A DNA stretch of 38,356 nucleotides from an uncultured Pelagibacteraceae bacterium (GTDB taxonomy: Bacteria; Pseudomonadota; Alphaproteobacteria; Pelagibacterales; Pelagibacteraceae): NCBI GenBank assembly GCA_902592275.1, contig CACJDW010000010.1:1-38356 (forward strand), read 5' to 3'. Position numbers and translations under genes: made by a program. This document shows, one piece after another, positions 1 through 8,543 of the stretch. How positions within the stretch are numbered: position 1 is the stretch's first letter; each line of letters opens with the position of its first letter. The notes under the pieces are model-generated. The model made no database searches. It was not told where the DNA came from and saw only the letters and a list, made by a program, of their open reading frames with translations.

Positions 1-892
1 TTCTACATCCATAATTATGTAATTTTTTCAAAATTAATTTAAGGTCAAATCTGTTATTTCTATCAATTCGAGATTTAATTAGATGAATTCCTTTTCTTTT
101 AAATTTTGAAATTTTTGATTTGTCAGCTTTATTATAAAAAATTATAGTATTTTTGTTATTAGAGGATTTTATTATATAACTGTTTGTTTTAGAATTTAAT
201 TTGTTATCTAAAATAATTCTTTTTGGAGAAAATTTTTCAAAACCCTTCAAACGACAATTTAATTTTGGATTATCTTTATTTAGTGTTTTGTGAGTAATCA
301 TCAAACTATCATTTTGATATCTCAACATGTGTGTAAACTGATCTGAATAAGGATTTGTAATCTTTTTCTGGGTTTTGCTGTAAATAATATTGTTTTTTGA
401 AATAGCTATTTTGCCTGTAACAAAGGGTAATTTTTTCTTTCTATTAAAAAAATAAGGTAAATAAAATCTTTCGATTTTGCTTTTTAATAAACCTTTTTTT
501 ACAATTATTTTTTTTGACTTTAAAATTTTAAAACTTTTATTTCTTACTCTTTTATCTATGTCAGTAACTGCATATATAACTTCTGAAATTCTAGATTTTA
601 TTATCGCGTCAGTGCATGGTGGTGTTAATCCATGATGACAGCATGGTTCTAAGGTAACATACATTTTTGAGCCTTCTAATTCTTCAAAACTATTTTTAAT
701 CGCATTAAATTCAGCGTGTGGTCTTCCATTAAATGAGGTTTGTCCTATGGAAATAATTTTATCATTTTTGACAATAATACAGCCTACAGAAGGATTTGAT
801 CCAGTCTGTCCATGACGAGATTTAGCCAAGTCTAAGGCTAGCTCCATGTAAAATTTATCTTTTAATGTAAATTTATCTTTTTTTGTAGACAT
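1..892 (-). CDS. ribD: Riboflavin biosynthesis protein RibD (deaminase/reductase), C-terminus cut by window edge
   Basis: Bifunctional enzyme that deaminates the pyrimidine product of GTP cyclohydrolase II and then reduces its ribosyl side chain. The frame is open from the ATG at 892 to the left edge (297 codons), so the protein is partial. The N-terminal cytidine-deaminase-like domain shows HAE at residues 59-61 and an EPCCHHGLTPPC segment at 82-93; His59, Cys84 and Cys93 are the expected zinc ligands. A more diverged reductase domain follows from about residue 155, with DNPKLNCRL matching the usual DDPxLxxR region. It is the last visible gene of the run led by the 2OG oxygenase gene. Its start overlaps the 3' end of nrdR by 20 bases in another frame, which suggests translational coupling. 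The nrdR-ribD order is common in alphaproteobacteria. Confidence 0.93.
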   Translation of the reverse strand, partial: MSTKKDKFTLKDKFYMELALDLAKSRHGQTGSNPSVGCIIVKNDKIISIGQTSFNGRPHAEFNAIKNSFEELEGSKMYVTLEPCCHHGLTPPCTDAIIKSRISEVIYAVTDIDKRVRNKSFKILKSKKIIVKKGLLKSKIERFYLPYFFNRKKKLPFVTGKIAISKNNIIYSKTQKKITNPYSDQFTHMLRYQNDSLMITHKTLNKDNPKLNCRLKGFEKFSPKRIILDNKLNSKTNSYIIKSSNNKNTIIFYNKADKSKISKFKRKGIHLIKSRIDRNNRFDLKLILKKLHNYGCR

Positions 893-1331
893 CAAGCTTG
901 TCCACGAATTGTACGAAATCTTTTTCTTCCCTAAAGTTTCTATATACTGATGCAAATCTTACATATCCAACTGGGTCTAAATCTTTTAATCCATCCATAA
1001 CCATAGTCCCAATTGTGTTTGTTGATATCTCTCCTTGTCCAAGTTCTTCAAGAGATCTTGAAATGTTACTAATGAATTTTTCTATTGTAGCCGTATCTAT
1101 TGGTCTTTTTTTGAGAGCTATGTAGATAGATTTAGATAATTTATCACGATCAAATGATGATTTTCTTCCATTTTTTTTAACAACCATCAACTCTCTAAAT
1201 TGAATTCTCTCAAATGTGGTAAATCTTTCACCACATATACACAATCTTCTTCTTCTTATTGCGGTACCATCTTCAGTTGGACGTGAGTCTACAACAGATG
1301 TATCACCTTTTTTTTCGCACGGACAAATCAT
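873..1331 (-). CDS. nrdR: Transcriptional repressor NrdR
   Basis: NrdR is a zinc-ribbon/ATP-cone repressor of ribonucleotide reductase genes. The 152 residues match the usual length of about 150. The N-terminus keeps the signature VVDSRPTEDG at 13-22, the basic RRRR at 26-29 and GERFTTFE at 34-41; the ATP-cone follows from about residue 46. Odd feature: the zinc cysteines are C3-P-C5 and C31-I-C33, two CxC knuckles in place of the family's CxxC pairs. The reading is unambiguous in this frame. The gene lies 3 bases downstream of glyA and overlaps ribD by 20 bases. Family assignment is firm; whether the contracted knuckles bind zinc normally is unknown. Confidence 0.95.
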   Translation of the reverse strand: MICPCEKKGDTSVVDSRPTEDGTAIRRRRLCICGERFTTFERIQFRELMVVKKNGRKSSFDRDKLSKSIYIALKKRPIDTATIEKFISNISRSLEELGQGEISTNTIGTMVMDGLKDLDPVGYVRFASVYRNFREEKDFVQFVDKLDVYKKR

Positions 1332-1334
1332 TTA

Positions 1335-2642
1335 CTAAAGGTTCTTATATATCGGAAATGAAGAAGTTAAAGAAATAACTTCATTTTTTACTTCGTTTTC
1401 TATTTTGCTATTATCTGTTGGGTTTTCAGATAAACCTTTCAGAGTTTTTGTTATTAATTCACCTACCGTTTTAAACTCATTTAAACCAAATCCACGAGTT
1501 GTAGCTGCTTGAGTTCCTAATCTTATTCCAGATGTAATCATTGGTTTTTCTGTATCAAATGGAATACCATTTTTATTACATGTAATGTTTGCTCTAGACA
1601 GACTCTCTGCCGCAAGATTTCCTTTTACATTGTAGGGTCTCAAATCAACCAACATCAAATGTGTATCTGTTCCATCTGAATAAATTTTAAATCCATTATT
1701 TTTTAATGTTTCTGCTAACATTTTTGCGTTTGCTAAAACAGATTTAATGTAATCTTGAAATTCTGGTTGTAGCGCTTCAAGAAAGCCAGCTGCTTTTGCC
1801 GCAATAATATGCATTAAAGGTCCGCCTTGGTAACCAGGAAAAACTGCTGTATTAAATTTTTTAGCAAGTTCTTCGTGATTAGTTAAAATTATTCCTCCTC
1901 TTGCACTTCTAAAAACTTTATGGGTTGTTGAAGTAACCACATGAGCATAATCACAAGGATTAGGATATCCTTTACCAGCTACTAAACCTGAGAAATGAGC
2001 CATATCAACCATTAAGTATGCTCCAACTTTATCTGCTATTTCTCTAAATCTTTTAAAGTCAATTACTCTAGAATAAGCACTTCCTCCTGCAATGATTAGT
2101 TTAGGTTTATGTTCTAATGCAAGTTTTTCAACATTATCATAATCTATCAACTCAGATTCTTTATCTACATCATAACCTATAGCGTTAAACCATTTACCAG
2201 ACATTGAAATTTTTAATCCATGAGTAATGTGACCACCTGAATTTAAACTCATACCCATGAAAGTATCACCTGGACTTAACAGGGCTAAAAACACTGCTCC
2301 ATTAGCTTGTGCTCCTGAGTGTGGTTGAGCATTTGCAAATTTACAATTAAATAATTTTTTTAATCTTTCAATGGCAAGGTTTTCTGCTACATCAACATGC
2401 TCGCAACCATTATAATATCTTTTACCAGGATAACCTTCGGCATATTTATTAGTTAAAACTGATCCTTGAGCTTCTAATACTGCTTGAGATACTATGTTTT
2501 CAGACGCAATTAGCTCTATATGTTGTTGCTGTCTAATTAATTCATCTTTAATAGCTTTATAAAGCTCTGGATCTTTTATAGATAAACTATCCTCAAAAAA
2601 ACTTTTATAACTATCGTTTAAATAACTTTTTTCGCTCGACAT
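1335..2642 (-). CDS. glyA: Serine hydroxymethyltransferase
   Basis: PLP enzyme interconverting serine plus tetrahydrofolate with glycine plus 5,10-methylene-tetrahydrofolate. The 435 residues fit the family. Visible motifs are the substrate/PLP region HIELIASEN (41-49), [11 protein letters not shown] (68-77), the PLP aspartate in VDMAHFSGL (212-220) and the Schiff-base lysine K242 in [14 protein letters not shown]. It lies 2 bases after rpiB and 3 bases before nrdR, so it is probably cotranscribed with them. In this window it is the natural partner of sarcosine oxidase (14531-19622), which supplies glycine and methylene-tetrahydrofolate. No glycine riboswitch is visible in front of it; the upstream spacer is only 2 bases. 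Confidence 0.98.
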   Translation of the reverse strand: MSSEKSYLNDSYKSFFEDSLSIKDPELYKAIKDELIRQQQHIELIASENIVSQAVLEAQGSVLTNKYAEGYPGKRYYNGCEHVDVAENLAIERLKKLFNCKFANAQPHSGAQANGAVFLALLSPGDTFMGMSLNSGGHITHGLKISMSGKWFNAIGYDVDKESELIDYDNVEKLALEHKPKLIIAGGSAYSRVIDFKRFREIADKVGAYLMVDMAHFSGLVAGKGYPNPCDYAHVVTSTTHKVFRSARGGIILTNHEELAKKFNTAVFPGYQGGPLMHIIAAKAAGFLEALQPEFQDYIKSVLANAKMLAETLKNNGFKIYSDGTDTHLMLVDLRPYNVKGNLAAESLSRANITCNKNGIPFDTEKPMITSGIRLGTQAATTRGFGLNEFKTVGELITKTLKGLSENPTDNSKIENEVKNEVISLTSSFPIYKNL

Positions 2643-2644
2643 AA

Positions 2645-3070
2645 TTATATTTTCTTAACCCTTCTCAAGTGTCTTCCACCGTCAAATTTTGTATTTAAAA
2701 AAACACTTACAAATTTCAAAGCATTTTTTTTGGTTATCAACCGTGATCCTAATGTAATGATGTTTGCATCGTTATGCAATCTGGATAATTTCGTTGATTT
2801 TAGATTAAAACATTGTGCAGCGCGAATATTTTTATGCTTATTTGCCGCAATATTCATTCCAGTCCCAGATCCACACACTAAAATACCAACATTACTCTTT
2901 CTTGATTTGACTTTTCTAGCAACTTTATGAGCATAGTCAGGATAATCAACTCTGCTATCATCTTTAGGACCAAGATCCTCAAATTTTACTTTTTTATTCC
3001 TTAAATAATCTTTAATTGTTTCTTTTAATTTAAATCCAGCGTGATCTGATGAAATAAATATTTTTCTCAA
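2645..3070 (-). CDS. rpiB: Ribose-5-phosphate isomerase B
   Basis: RpiB/LacAB-type isomerase interconverting ribose 5-phosphate and ribulose 5-phosphate in the pentose phosphate pathway. The 141 residues match the family. The N-terminal phosphate-binding segment is [10 protein letters not shown] (7-16), and the catalytic loop is [14 protein letters not shown], holding the active-site cysteine. The C-terminal HLRRVKKI resembles the usual RH-x-RR region. It begins 1 base after the stop of the oxygenase-like gene and ends 2 bases before glyA. An rpiB-glyA-nrdR order recurs in alphaproteobacteria. Confidence 0.95.
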   Translation of the reverse strand: MRKIFISSDHAGFKLKETIKDYLRNKKVKFEDLGPKDDSRVDYPDYAHKVARKVKSRKSNVGILVCGSGTGMNIAANKHKNIRAAQCFNLKSTKLSRLHNDANIITLGSRLITKKNALKFVSVFLNTKFDGGRHLRRVKKI

Positions 3071-3071
3071 A

Positions 3072-3710
3072 TTAATTAAATTTGTAATCTAAAACACAGG
3101 CAACTAAATGTATTCTATTCTCTTCTCCACCATTAAATGCGTTGTGATACTTAGTATTGTTTGTAACCCAAACTGAACCATCAGCAGGCATATGTTTAGC
3201 AACATTATCAATTACCATTAAACAACCAGGGTTTGTTATAATAGGTATATGTAATCTTGGTTCAGGATCTCTATGCCAACTTAAAGTTGATCTTGGCTCT
3301 TTTAAAAGAATTCTAACTCTTCCAAGTTTATATTTTTTTGAAAGGACATCATAAACCTCTTTAAAATATGTGTTCTCATAGTCTTTAATAAATTCTGAGT
3401 AAGATGATTCATCAATCATTTCGTCTCTAGAAACTTCTTTTCCTGATTTGTCAGGTTTAGTCCAGTATACTCCACGAGCTTTATTACCTTTTATTGAATC
3501 TGGATCACCAGGTATTTGAGTTAGAGATATAGCACCAAAGTGAGTAACACCTGCATCTTCAAATTTTTTAATTTTAACTATTTGGTGATATGCTTCTTGT
3601 AATTTCTCTATATCAAACTTAATTTCTTGTTTTTGGAAATCACTAAAGTCTAAAATTCTATCTTCCTTTTTGACATTTAATTCTACAACTTTTGAATTTT
3701 CTTTCACCAT
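3072..3710 (-). CDS. Aspartyl/asparaginyl beta-hydroxylase-like 2-oxoglutarate/Fe(II) oxygenase
   Basis: A 212-residue protein that I place, with moderate confidence, in the Asp/Asn beta-hydroxylase family (double-stranded beta-helix, 2-oxoglutarate and Fe(II) dependent). Likely metal ligands are H146 in WHRDPEPRLHIPI (145-157; D148 is nearby) and H189 in KYHNAFNGG. R199 in ENRIHL is placed to bind the 2-oxoglutarate carboxylate. A DGSVW turn (177-181) fits the fold. No signal peptide or membrane segment is visible, so it is probably cytoplasmic. The substrate cannot be inferred. It heads the run that continues to rpiB, glyA, nrdR and ribD, 1 base before rpiB, and has a good promoter just upstream (3736-3764). 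Confidence 0.72.
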   Translation of the reverse strand: MVKENSKVVELNVKKEDRILDFSDFQKQEIKFDIEKLQEAYHQIVKIKKFEDAGVTHFGAISLTQIPGDPDSIKGNKARGVYWTKPDKSGKEVSRDEMIDESSYSEFIKDYENTYFKEVYDVLSKKYKLGRVRILLKEPRSTLSWHRDPEPRLHIPIITNPGCLMVIDNVAKHMPADGSVWVTNNTKYHNAFNGGEENRIHLVACVLDYKFN

Positions 3711-3720
3711 CGAGATTGCT

Positions 3721-3751
3721 TTGTACCCTTTTTATTGTATATGTGTATATT
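3721..3751 (+). promoter_or_regulatory. Candidate promoter for hemB, overlapping the divergent promoter
   Basis: TTGTAC (3721-3726) is followed by TGTATA (3744-3749, 17-base spacing) or TATATT (3746-3751, 19-base spacing). The start would fall near 3757, about 27 bases before the hemB ATG. It occupies nearly the same DNA as the minus-strand promoter, so the two polymerases could not bind together. Confidence 0.35.
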
Positions 3752-3764
3752 ACATTTGTCGCAA
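3736..3764 (-). promoter_or_regulatory. Candidate sigma-70-type promoter for the oxygenase-rpiB-glyA-nrdR-ribD run
   Basis: On the minus strand, TTGCGA (3764-3759) and TATACA (3741-3736) are separated by exactly 17 bases. The predicted start near 3729 gives a leader of about 19 bases before the ATG at 3710. The match is by eye, in an AT-rich background where -10-like hexamers are common; the -35 box and ideal spacing raise confidence. Confidence 0.5.
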
Positions 3765-3783
3765 TTTGAAAGTAAATTAAAAC

Positions 3784-4773
3784 ATGATTATTGGAAAATA
3801 CCCCAATCTTAGACTTAGAAGAGGAAGAAAACAATCATGGTCTAGAAGACTGATTCAGGAAAATACATTAAGTCCAAACGACTTTATATTGCCAATTTTT
3901 TTGATCGAGGGTTCTAACAAAAAACAAAAGATTTCTACAATGCCAGGTGTATACAGATATACAATTAACAGATTAAGCCAAATAATAGATAAAGCTATAA
4001 AATTAGGAATACCAATGATAGCTCTTTTCCCTAAAACTCAAAATTCAAAAAAAGATGAATTGGGAACAGAATCACTGAATGAAAAAAATTTAGTTTGCAG
4101 AGCAATTCAAGAAATCAAAAAAAGATACAAAAATCAAATTGGTATAATGTGTGATGTAGCTTTAGATCCTTACACATCACATGGTCATGATGGTTTGATC
4201 AAGTCTAATAGTATATTAAATGACGAAACAATTGAGGTTTTGATCAATCAGTCATTACTACAAGCTGAGATGGGTTGTGATGTACTGGCTCCTTCAGACA
4301 TGATGGATGGTAGAATAGGAAAAATAAGAAAAGCTTTAGATAAAAATAAATTCCAAAATGTTCAAATATTATCGTACGCTGCAAAATATGCTTCAAGTTT
4401 TTATGGACCTTTTAGAGATGCAGTCGGATCTAAAGGTTCTTTAAAAGGAGACAAAAAAACTTATCAGATGGATTATAGAAATTCTGATGAAGCTTTAAGA
4501 GAGGTCGCATTAGATATTAAAGAAGGTGCTGATATGGTAATGATTAAACCAGGTATGCCCTACTTAGACATAATAAAATCAATTAAAGAAAAATTTAAAT
4601 TACCTGTATTTGCCTATCAAGTATCAGGAGAATACAGCTTAATTGAAACAGCTATAACAAAAAAATTAATTAATAAAGATGCTATATATGAAAGCTTAGT
4701 TGCTTTTAAGAGGGCTGGTGCCAATGCTATAGTAAGTTATTATGCTGATAGAATTGATAAAATAATAAAATAA
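3784..4773 (+). CDS. hemB: Delta-aminolevulinic acid dehydratase (porphobilinogen synthase)
   Basis: Condenses two 5-aminolevulinate molecules to porphobilinogen in heme and siroheme synthesis. The 329 residues match the family. The two Schiff-base lysines are K201 in SYAAKYASSFYGPFRDA and K255 in MVMIKPGMPYLD. The metal-switch segment DVALDPYTSHGHDG (124-137) has Ala126, Asp128 and Asp136 where zinc enzymes have three cysteines, so this is the zinc-independent, Mg-type form. The gene is monocistronic: divergent from the oxygenase gene (73-base gap) and convergent with recO, whose stop codon begins at the very next base. Confidence 0.98.
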   Translation: MIIGKYPNLRLRRGRKQSWSRRLIQENTLSPNDFILPIFLIEGSNKKQKISTMPGVYRYTINRLSQIIDKAIKLGIPMIALFPKTQNSKKDELGTESLNEKNLVCRAIQEIKKRYKNQIGIMCDVALDPYTSHGHDGLIKSNSILNDETIEVLINQSLLQAEMGCDVLAPSDMMDGRIGKIRKALDKNKFQNVQILSYAAKYASSFYGPFRDAVGSKGSLKGDKKTYQMDYRNSDEALREVALDIKEGADMVMIKPGMPYLDIIKSIKEKFKLPVFAYQVSGEYSLIETAITKKLINKDAIYESLVAFKRAGANAIVSYYADRIDKIIK

Positions 4774-5454
4774 TTATTTTAACGTATTTAAGAATAACAA
4801 CCTGCTATTTGGATAATTTAAATTATTTGGTCTTAATATAGTTTTATCCAAATAATCGTCTACTAATTTCAAACCGTTCAATAAAGTACCGAGATCATTA
4901 ACTTCTATATCTTTTTCAATCAAAAAATTAGGTACATATTTTTTTTCATTTAAAGAACTTGCATAATATACAGTTTTGTTACCTTCTAAATCTTTTTCAA
5001 CTAAATTTTCAAGCGCCAAGTCATATCCCAATATTTTAAATAACTCCAATTCCCAAAATATATATTTTTTTATCCAATCTTTTTCTTTAAAAATTAAAAA
5101 TAAATTTTGAATTATAGAATAAACTTTATCGTTAGATTGAGACTCTGCTGTTAATATTTTAATCAAATTCATTGCGGATGTAATACAAGACAATTTTTGC
5201 TTATGATCAAAATATAATGGAGTATAGGCATTTAAAATTTCAATTTTAAAATAACCTATTCTGTTTTCATTTTTAGAATTGTAATTAACATGGAGTTTAT
5301 TACCAAGCTGAAGATAATTTTTAATTTTTTTTGAAGTACCACCAAATATAATTCCAGAAATCTTTCCTTTATCTTTTGTAAATAATTCAGCAATTAATGA
5401 ATTTTCATTATATCTATTTTTACTTATTAAAAATCCTTCGTCTGACCAATTCAT
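4774..5454 (-). CDS. recO: DNA repair protein RecO
   Basis: RecO helps RecR load RecA onto SSB-coated single strands in the RecFOR pathway. The 226 residues are close to the usual 230-250. The N-terminal OB-fold is recognisable in SDEGFLISKNRYNENSLIAE, with KDKGKISGIIFGG just after, but the rest is divergent, as is usual for RecO. A zinc-finger cysteine cluster is not apparent. The start overlaps the stop of rnc by 4 bases. In most proteobacteria era lies between rnc and recO; it is absent here. recO is the last gene of the operon and abuts hemB tail to tail. Confidence 0.85.
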   Translation of the reverse strand: MNWSDEGFLISKNRYNENSLIAELFTKDKGKISGIIFGGTSKKIKNYLQLGNKLHVNYNSKNENRIGYFKIEILNAYTPLYFDHKQKLSCITSAMNLIKILTAESQSNDKVYSIIQNLFLIFKEKDWIKKYIFWELELFKILGYDLALENLVEKDLEGNKTVYYASSLNEKKYVPNFLIEKDIEVNDLGTLLNGLKLVDDYLDKTILRPNNLNYPNSRLLFLNTLK

Positions 5455-6119
5455 TTTTTATTTGTATTTTTTAAACATTCTATAGCAGCATTTTGTTCAG
5501 CTTCTTTCTTTGATTTTCCGGTAGCTATAAAATATTTTGTATTAGGCAATTTTACTCCAACTTTAAATATGGGTTTGTGTCTTGGACCTGTATTAGAAAT
5601 TAATTTATAAGTAGGTAATTTTTTGAAGTTTTTTAAAGTTAATTCCTGTAACTTTGTTTTTGCATCTATTTCCGTAACTGCACTTTTTTCAATATGATCT
5701 TGCCACAAATTTAAAATTGTTTTTTCAACAATTGTAAAACCTTTATCAAGATAAATAGCCCCAATTAATGCCTCACAGCTATCAGATATGATTTTGTCCT
5801 CAATTTTTATTTTTTTATTGTTGTGGTTAAATGTTTTAACATAACTAGCTAAATTGATTTTTTTTGCTATATCCAGACAAGTTTTTTTATTCACTAGCGA
5901 TGCAAATTTTTTATCAAGAATACCTTCTTTTTCTCCTGGATAAATTTCTAAAAGTTTTTTTGCTATCACTAAACCAAGAACTCTATCACCTAGAAACTCT
6001 ATCTTTTCATTATTTTCATTTGGATTAAAGCTTTTATGTGTGAGAGCTTGAACAAGTAGATCTTTATTTTTAAATTTTAAATCAATCTTTTTTTCTAAAC
6101 TTTGATAGTTAATTTTCAT
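5451..6119 (-). CDS. rnc: Ribonuclease III
   Basis: Double-strand-specific endoribonuclease for rRNA and mRNA processing. The 222 residues match the family. The catalytic signature NEKIEFLGDRVLGL is near residues 37-50, and the second acidic site is in DSCEALIGAIYLDKG. A C-terminal double-stranded RNA-binding domain starts around residue 153 (DAKTKLQELT), with GKSKKEAEQNAA near the end. It overlaps lepB by one base and recO by 4 bases. The lepB-rnc order is the standard bacterial arrangement. Confidence 0.96.
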   Translation of the reverse strand: MKINYQSLEKKIDLKFKNKDLLVQALTHKSFNPNENNEKIEFLGDRVLGLVIAKKLLEIYPGEKEGILDKKFASLVNKKTCLDIAKKINLASYVKTFNHNNKKIKIEDKIISDSCEALIGAIYLDKGFTIVEKTILNLWQDHIEKSAVTEIDAKTKLQELTLKNFKKLPTYKLISNTGPRHKPIFKVGVKLPNTKYFIATGKSKKEAEQNAAIECLKNTNKK

Positions 6120-6856
6120 TAATTAATTTTATTAAAGGTTCTATTAAATCTTATTGACTTATGCCATTTCCAAAATTCAATAAAACTTCCTATTCTTTTA
6201 TCTGAAGAGAAAAATATAAATTGAGCTTTTCCTACTAAATTATCTTTATGTACATATCCAACACTTGTTAAGTACCTGCTATCTTTAGAACAGTCTCTGT
6301 TATCCCCTAAAAAGAAATAATGATCTTTTGGTACAGTAAACACATCAGAATTTTGATAGGTATAATTTTTTAAATAAACAGTATGAAATTTTTTGCCATT
6401 TGAAAGTTTTTCTTCAAATCTATAAACATCAATACTTTTGTCGCCACAGAAAATTGTAGTTTTGTTATTAATTTTAGATTTAAGAATTTCAGAATTATTT
6501 AAATATAAATTAGAGTCTATAAATTGAATTTTGTCACCAGGTAAACCAATTAATCTCTTAATGTAATCTGTTCGATTATCTGCTGGTGTTTTAAATACAA
6601 TTACATCACCTCTTTCAGGACTACTAAACATAATTCTTTTGTTTAATATTGGAGGACTAAAAGGAAATGAGTGTTTGCTATATCCATAGGTATATTTTGT
6701 TACAAACAACCTATCACCTACTAATAAAGTAGGTTCCATGGATGATGATGGAATATAAAATGGTTGTACTAAAAACGATCTAATTATAACTGCAATTATT
6801 AATGCATAAATTAAAGTTTTTATATTTTCTGAAAAAAAATTTTTATCTAATTTCAT
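6119..6856 (-). CDS. lepB: Signal peptidase I
   Basis: Inner-membrane serine protease that removes signal peptides from exported proteins. It has one N-terminal membrane segment (about residues 13-31). The catalytic serine is S39 in IPSSSMEPTL, and the general base is K100 in YIKRLIGLPGD. The conserved GDNRDCSKDSR box lies in the C-terminal half. The length of 245 is typical of alphaproteobacterial LepB. Its start overlaps the stop of acpS by 4 bases. Likely local clients are Slt and the thermonuclease-like protein, both with signal peptides. Confidence 0.97.
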   Translation of the reverse strand: MKLDKNFFSENIKTLIYALIIAVIIRSFLVQPFYIPSSSMEPTLLVGDRLFVTKYTYGYSKHSFPFSPPILNKRIMFSSPERGDVIVFKTPADNRTDYIKRLIGLPGDKIQFIDSNLYLNNSEILKSKINNKTTIFCGDKSIDVYRFEEKLSNGKKFHTVYLKNYTYQNSDVFTVPKDHYFFLGDNRDCSKDSRYLTSVGYVHKDNLVGKAQFIFFSSDKRIGSFIEFWKWHKSIRFNRTFNKIN

Positions 6857-7239
6857 GTTGTTTGAATAATTGCAAATGCTGTTGAATAATTTTTTTCATC
6901 CGAAATTGATAAAAAACATTTAAAATTTTTGATTTTAAAGTTCTTTTGTACAATTTTTGTAATTTTTTTATTTTTAACGTAATAAGGCTTTCCTTTTTTA
7001 TCATTAACAACTTCTATATCTTTAAAATTTAAATTCATACGAAAACCTGTACCAAGAGCTTTGGAAAATGCTTCTTTTGCAGCAAATCTCTTCGAAAAAT
7101 AAGCTACTTTATTATTTACTACATTAGATTGTTTCAATTCTTTAGATGAGTAAATTCTTTTTTTAAATAGAGGACTTTTAATCGATTTTTGAATTCTTTT
7201 ATTTTCAACAATATCAACTCCAATACCTAGAATTTTCAT
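6853..7239 (-). CDS. acpS: Holo-[acyl-carrier-protein] synthase
   Basis: Transfers 4'-phosphopantetheine from CoA to acyl carrier protein, activating fatty acid synthesis. The 128 residues match the AcpS family. The Mg-binding Asp is in GIGVDIVENKRI near the N-terminus, and the helix with the catalytic Glu is RFAAKEAFSKALGTGF. The gene follows pdxJ directly, the stop and start being adjacent. The pdxJ-acpS-lepB-rnc cluster is well conserved in proteobacteria. Confidence 0.95.
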   Translation of the reverse strand: MKILGIGVDIVENKRIQKSIKSPLFKKRIYSSKELKQSNVVNNKVAYFSKRFAAKEAFSKALGTGFRMNLNFKDIEVVNDKKGKPYYVKNKKITKIVQKNFKIKNFKCFLSISDEKNYSTAFAIIQTT

Positions 7240-7959
7240 TTATTTTTTTATAATTTTTTTAAAGTTTTTAATTACTTTTGAAAGTCCATCAAATATTGAC
7301 TCTCCAATTATAAAATGCCCAATATTATACTCCTCAATATCTATTATTTTTGTTAGCATTTTGGTGGTTGTATAGTCTAAACCATGACCAGCATGAACTT
7401 CTAAATTTAAACTTGATGCTAATTTTGCACTTTTTTTAATTCTGTCTAATTCACTAGTATAATTTTTTTTTGATTTAACTAGGTTTGCTAATTTTCCAGT
7501 ATGTATCTCAATGCAATCAGCATTTAATTTTTTAGCAAGTCTAATATCAATTGGAGATGGATTAATGAATAAACTTGTTCTTATCTTTGCTTTTTTAAAT
7601 TTTTTAATTATTTTATCTAATTTATTATGATTACTTTTTATATTTAAACCTCCCTCAGTAGTAATTTCTTTTCTATTTTCTGGAACTAAACAAATAAAAT
7701 TTGGTTTTATCTTAAGCGCTTTATTAACAATTTCTTTATTCATAGAAATTTCAAGATTTACAGGTACATTTCTTAAACCACAGATTTTTTTTGCATCAAT
7801 ATCATTTATATGTCTTCTATCTTCTCTTAAATGAATTGTTACAGAATCGGCTCCATAACCAATAACTTTTTTGGCTGCGTATAGTGGATCTGGATGTTTC
7901 TCTCCACGAGCGTTTCGTAGAGTTGCAATATGATCTATATTTACACCTAACCTTTTCAC
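7240..7959 (-). CDS. pdxJ: Pyridoxine 5'-phosphate synthase
   Basis: TIM-barrel enzyme that closes the pyridoxine ring from 3-amino-2-oxopropyl phosphate and 1-deoxyxylulose 5-phosphate in the DXP-dependent vitamin B6 pathway. The 239 residues match the family. Motifs are LGVNIDHIATLRNARG (4-19) with HPDP just after, HLREDRRHI in the middle and HAGHGLDY towards the C-terminus. It overlaps pyrE by 4 bases. Its presence implies de novo PLP synthesis for GlyA and other PLP enzymes. Confidence 0.97.
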   Translation of the reverse strand: MKRLGVNIDHIATLRNARGEKHPDPLYAAKKVIGYGADSVTIHLREDRRHINDIDAKKICGLRNVPVNLEISMNKEIVNKALKIKPNFICLVPENRKEITTEGGLNIKSNHNKLDKIIKKFKKAKIRTSLFINPSPIDIRLAKKLNADCIEIHTGKLANLVKSKKNYTSELDRIKKSAKLASSLNLEVHAGHGLDYTTTKMLTKIIDIEEYNIGHFIIGESIFDGLSKVIKNFKKIIKK

Positions 7960-8543
7960 TTAATAAATCTGCTTCCTGGGGTTGTTATTGGTATAGATTT
8001 AAGTTCTGGTGGTAATTTATTTGCTTTATAAGTTGGAACATCAATTTTTAAATGAGATGTTATTCCAGTTTTTATTTTTAAAGATTGTTTGGTTGATCGA
8101 TCAATAATAGATGCAAATCCAATTAATTTTGCTTTTGATTTTTTAATCAATTTAACACACTCCAAACTTGATTTTCCTGTGGTGATTACATCTTCTATAA
8201 TTAATACTCTTGCACCTTTTTTAATATTGAAACCTCTTCTGAGAGTAAATTTACCATTTACCCGTTCGCAAAAAATTGTTTCTTTTTTAAGCAATTTTCC
8301 TATTTCATATCCAATGATTACTCCCCCCATTGCAGGAGCTAATATTAAATCAATTTTTTTAAATTTTTTTTTAATTTTATTTGCTAAAGATTTACAAATT
8401 TTATTGGCTAAATTAGGGAAACTTAAGAGTTTTGCACACTGAATATATTTTGAAGAATGTAGACCTGAGGATAGAACGAAGTGACCTTCTAATAATGCAT
8501 TAGTTTTTTTTAAAATATTTAAGGATTTTTTGTGTGAAAGCAT
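7956..8543 (-). CDS. pyrE: Orotate phosphoribosyltransferase
   Basis: Joins orotate to PRPP to form orotidine 5'-phosphate in pyrimidine synthesis. The PRPP-binding motif VLIIEDVITTGKSS is clear, and the N-terminal ALLEGHFVLSSGLHS-KYIQCAK segment is the orotate-side signature of the bacterial family. The 195 residues are slightly below the usual 200-215. The ATG at 8543 is the natural start because the conserved N-terminal helix begins immediately; this makes a 44-base overlap with the end of rsh in a different frame. The other pyr genes in the window (pyrB, pyrC-like) are 18 kb away on the other strand. Confidence 0.96.
   Translation of the reverse strand: MLSHKKSLNILKKTNALLEGHFVLSSGLHSSKYIQCAKLLSFPNLANKICKSLANKIKKKFKKIDLILAPAMGGVIIGYEIGKLLKKETIFCERVNGKFTLRRGFNIKKGARVLIIEDVITTGKSSLECVKLIKKSKAKLIGFASIIDRSTKQSLKIKTGITSHLKIDVPTYKANKLPPELKSIPITTPGSRFIK

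Noticed and set aside
3758..3764. GTCGCAA shared by the oxygenase/hemB and gatC/ruvX (26298-26304) divergent regions
   Set aside because: In the first it is part of a -35 box; in the second it lies too near the gatC ATG to play that role. Two copies of 7 bases are likely chance.
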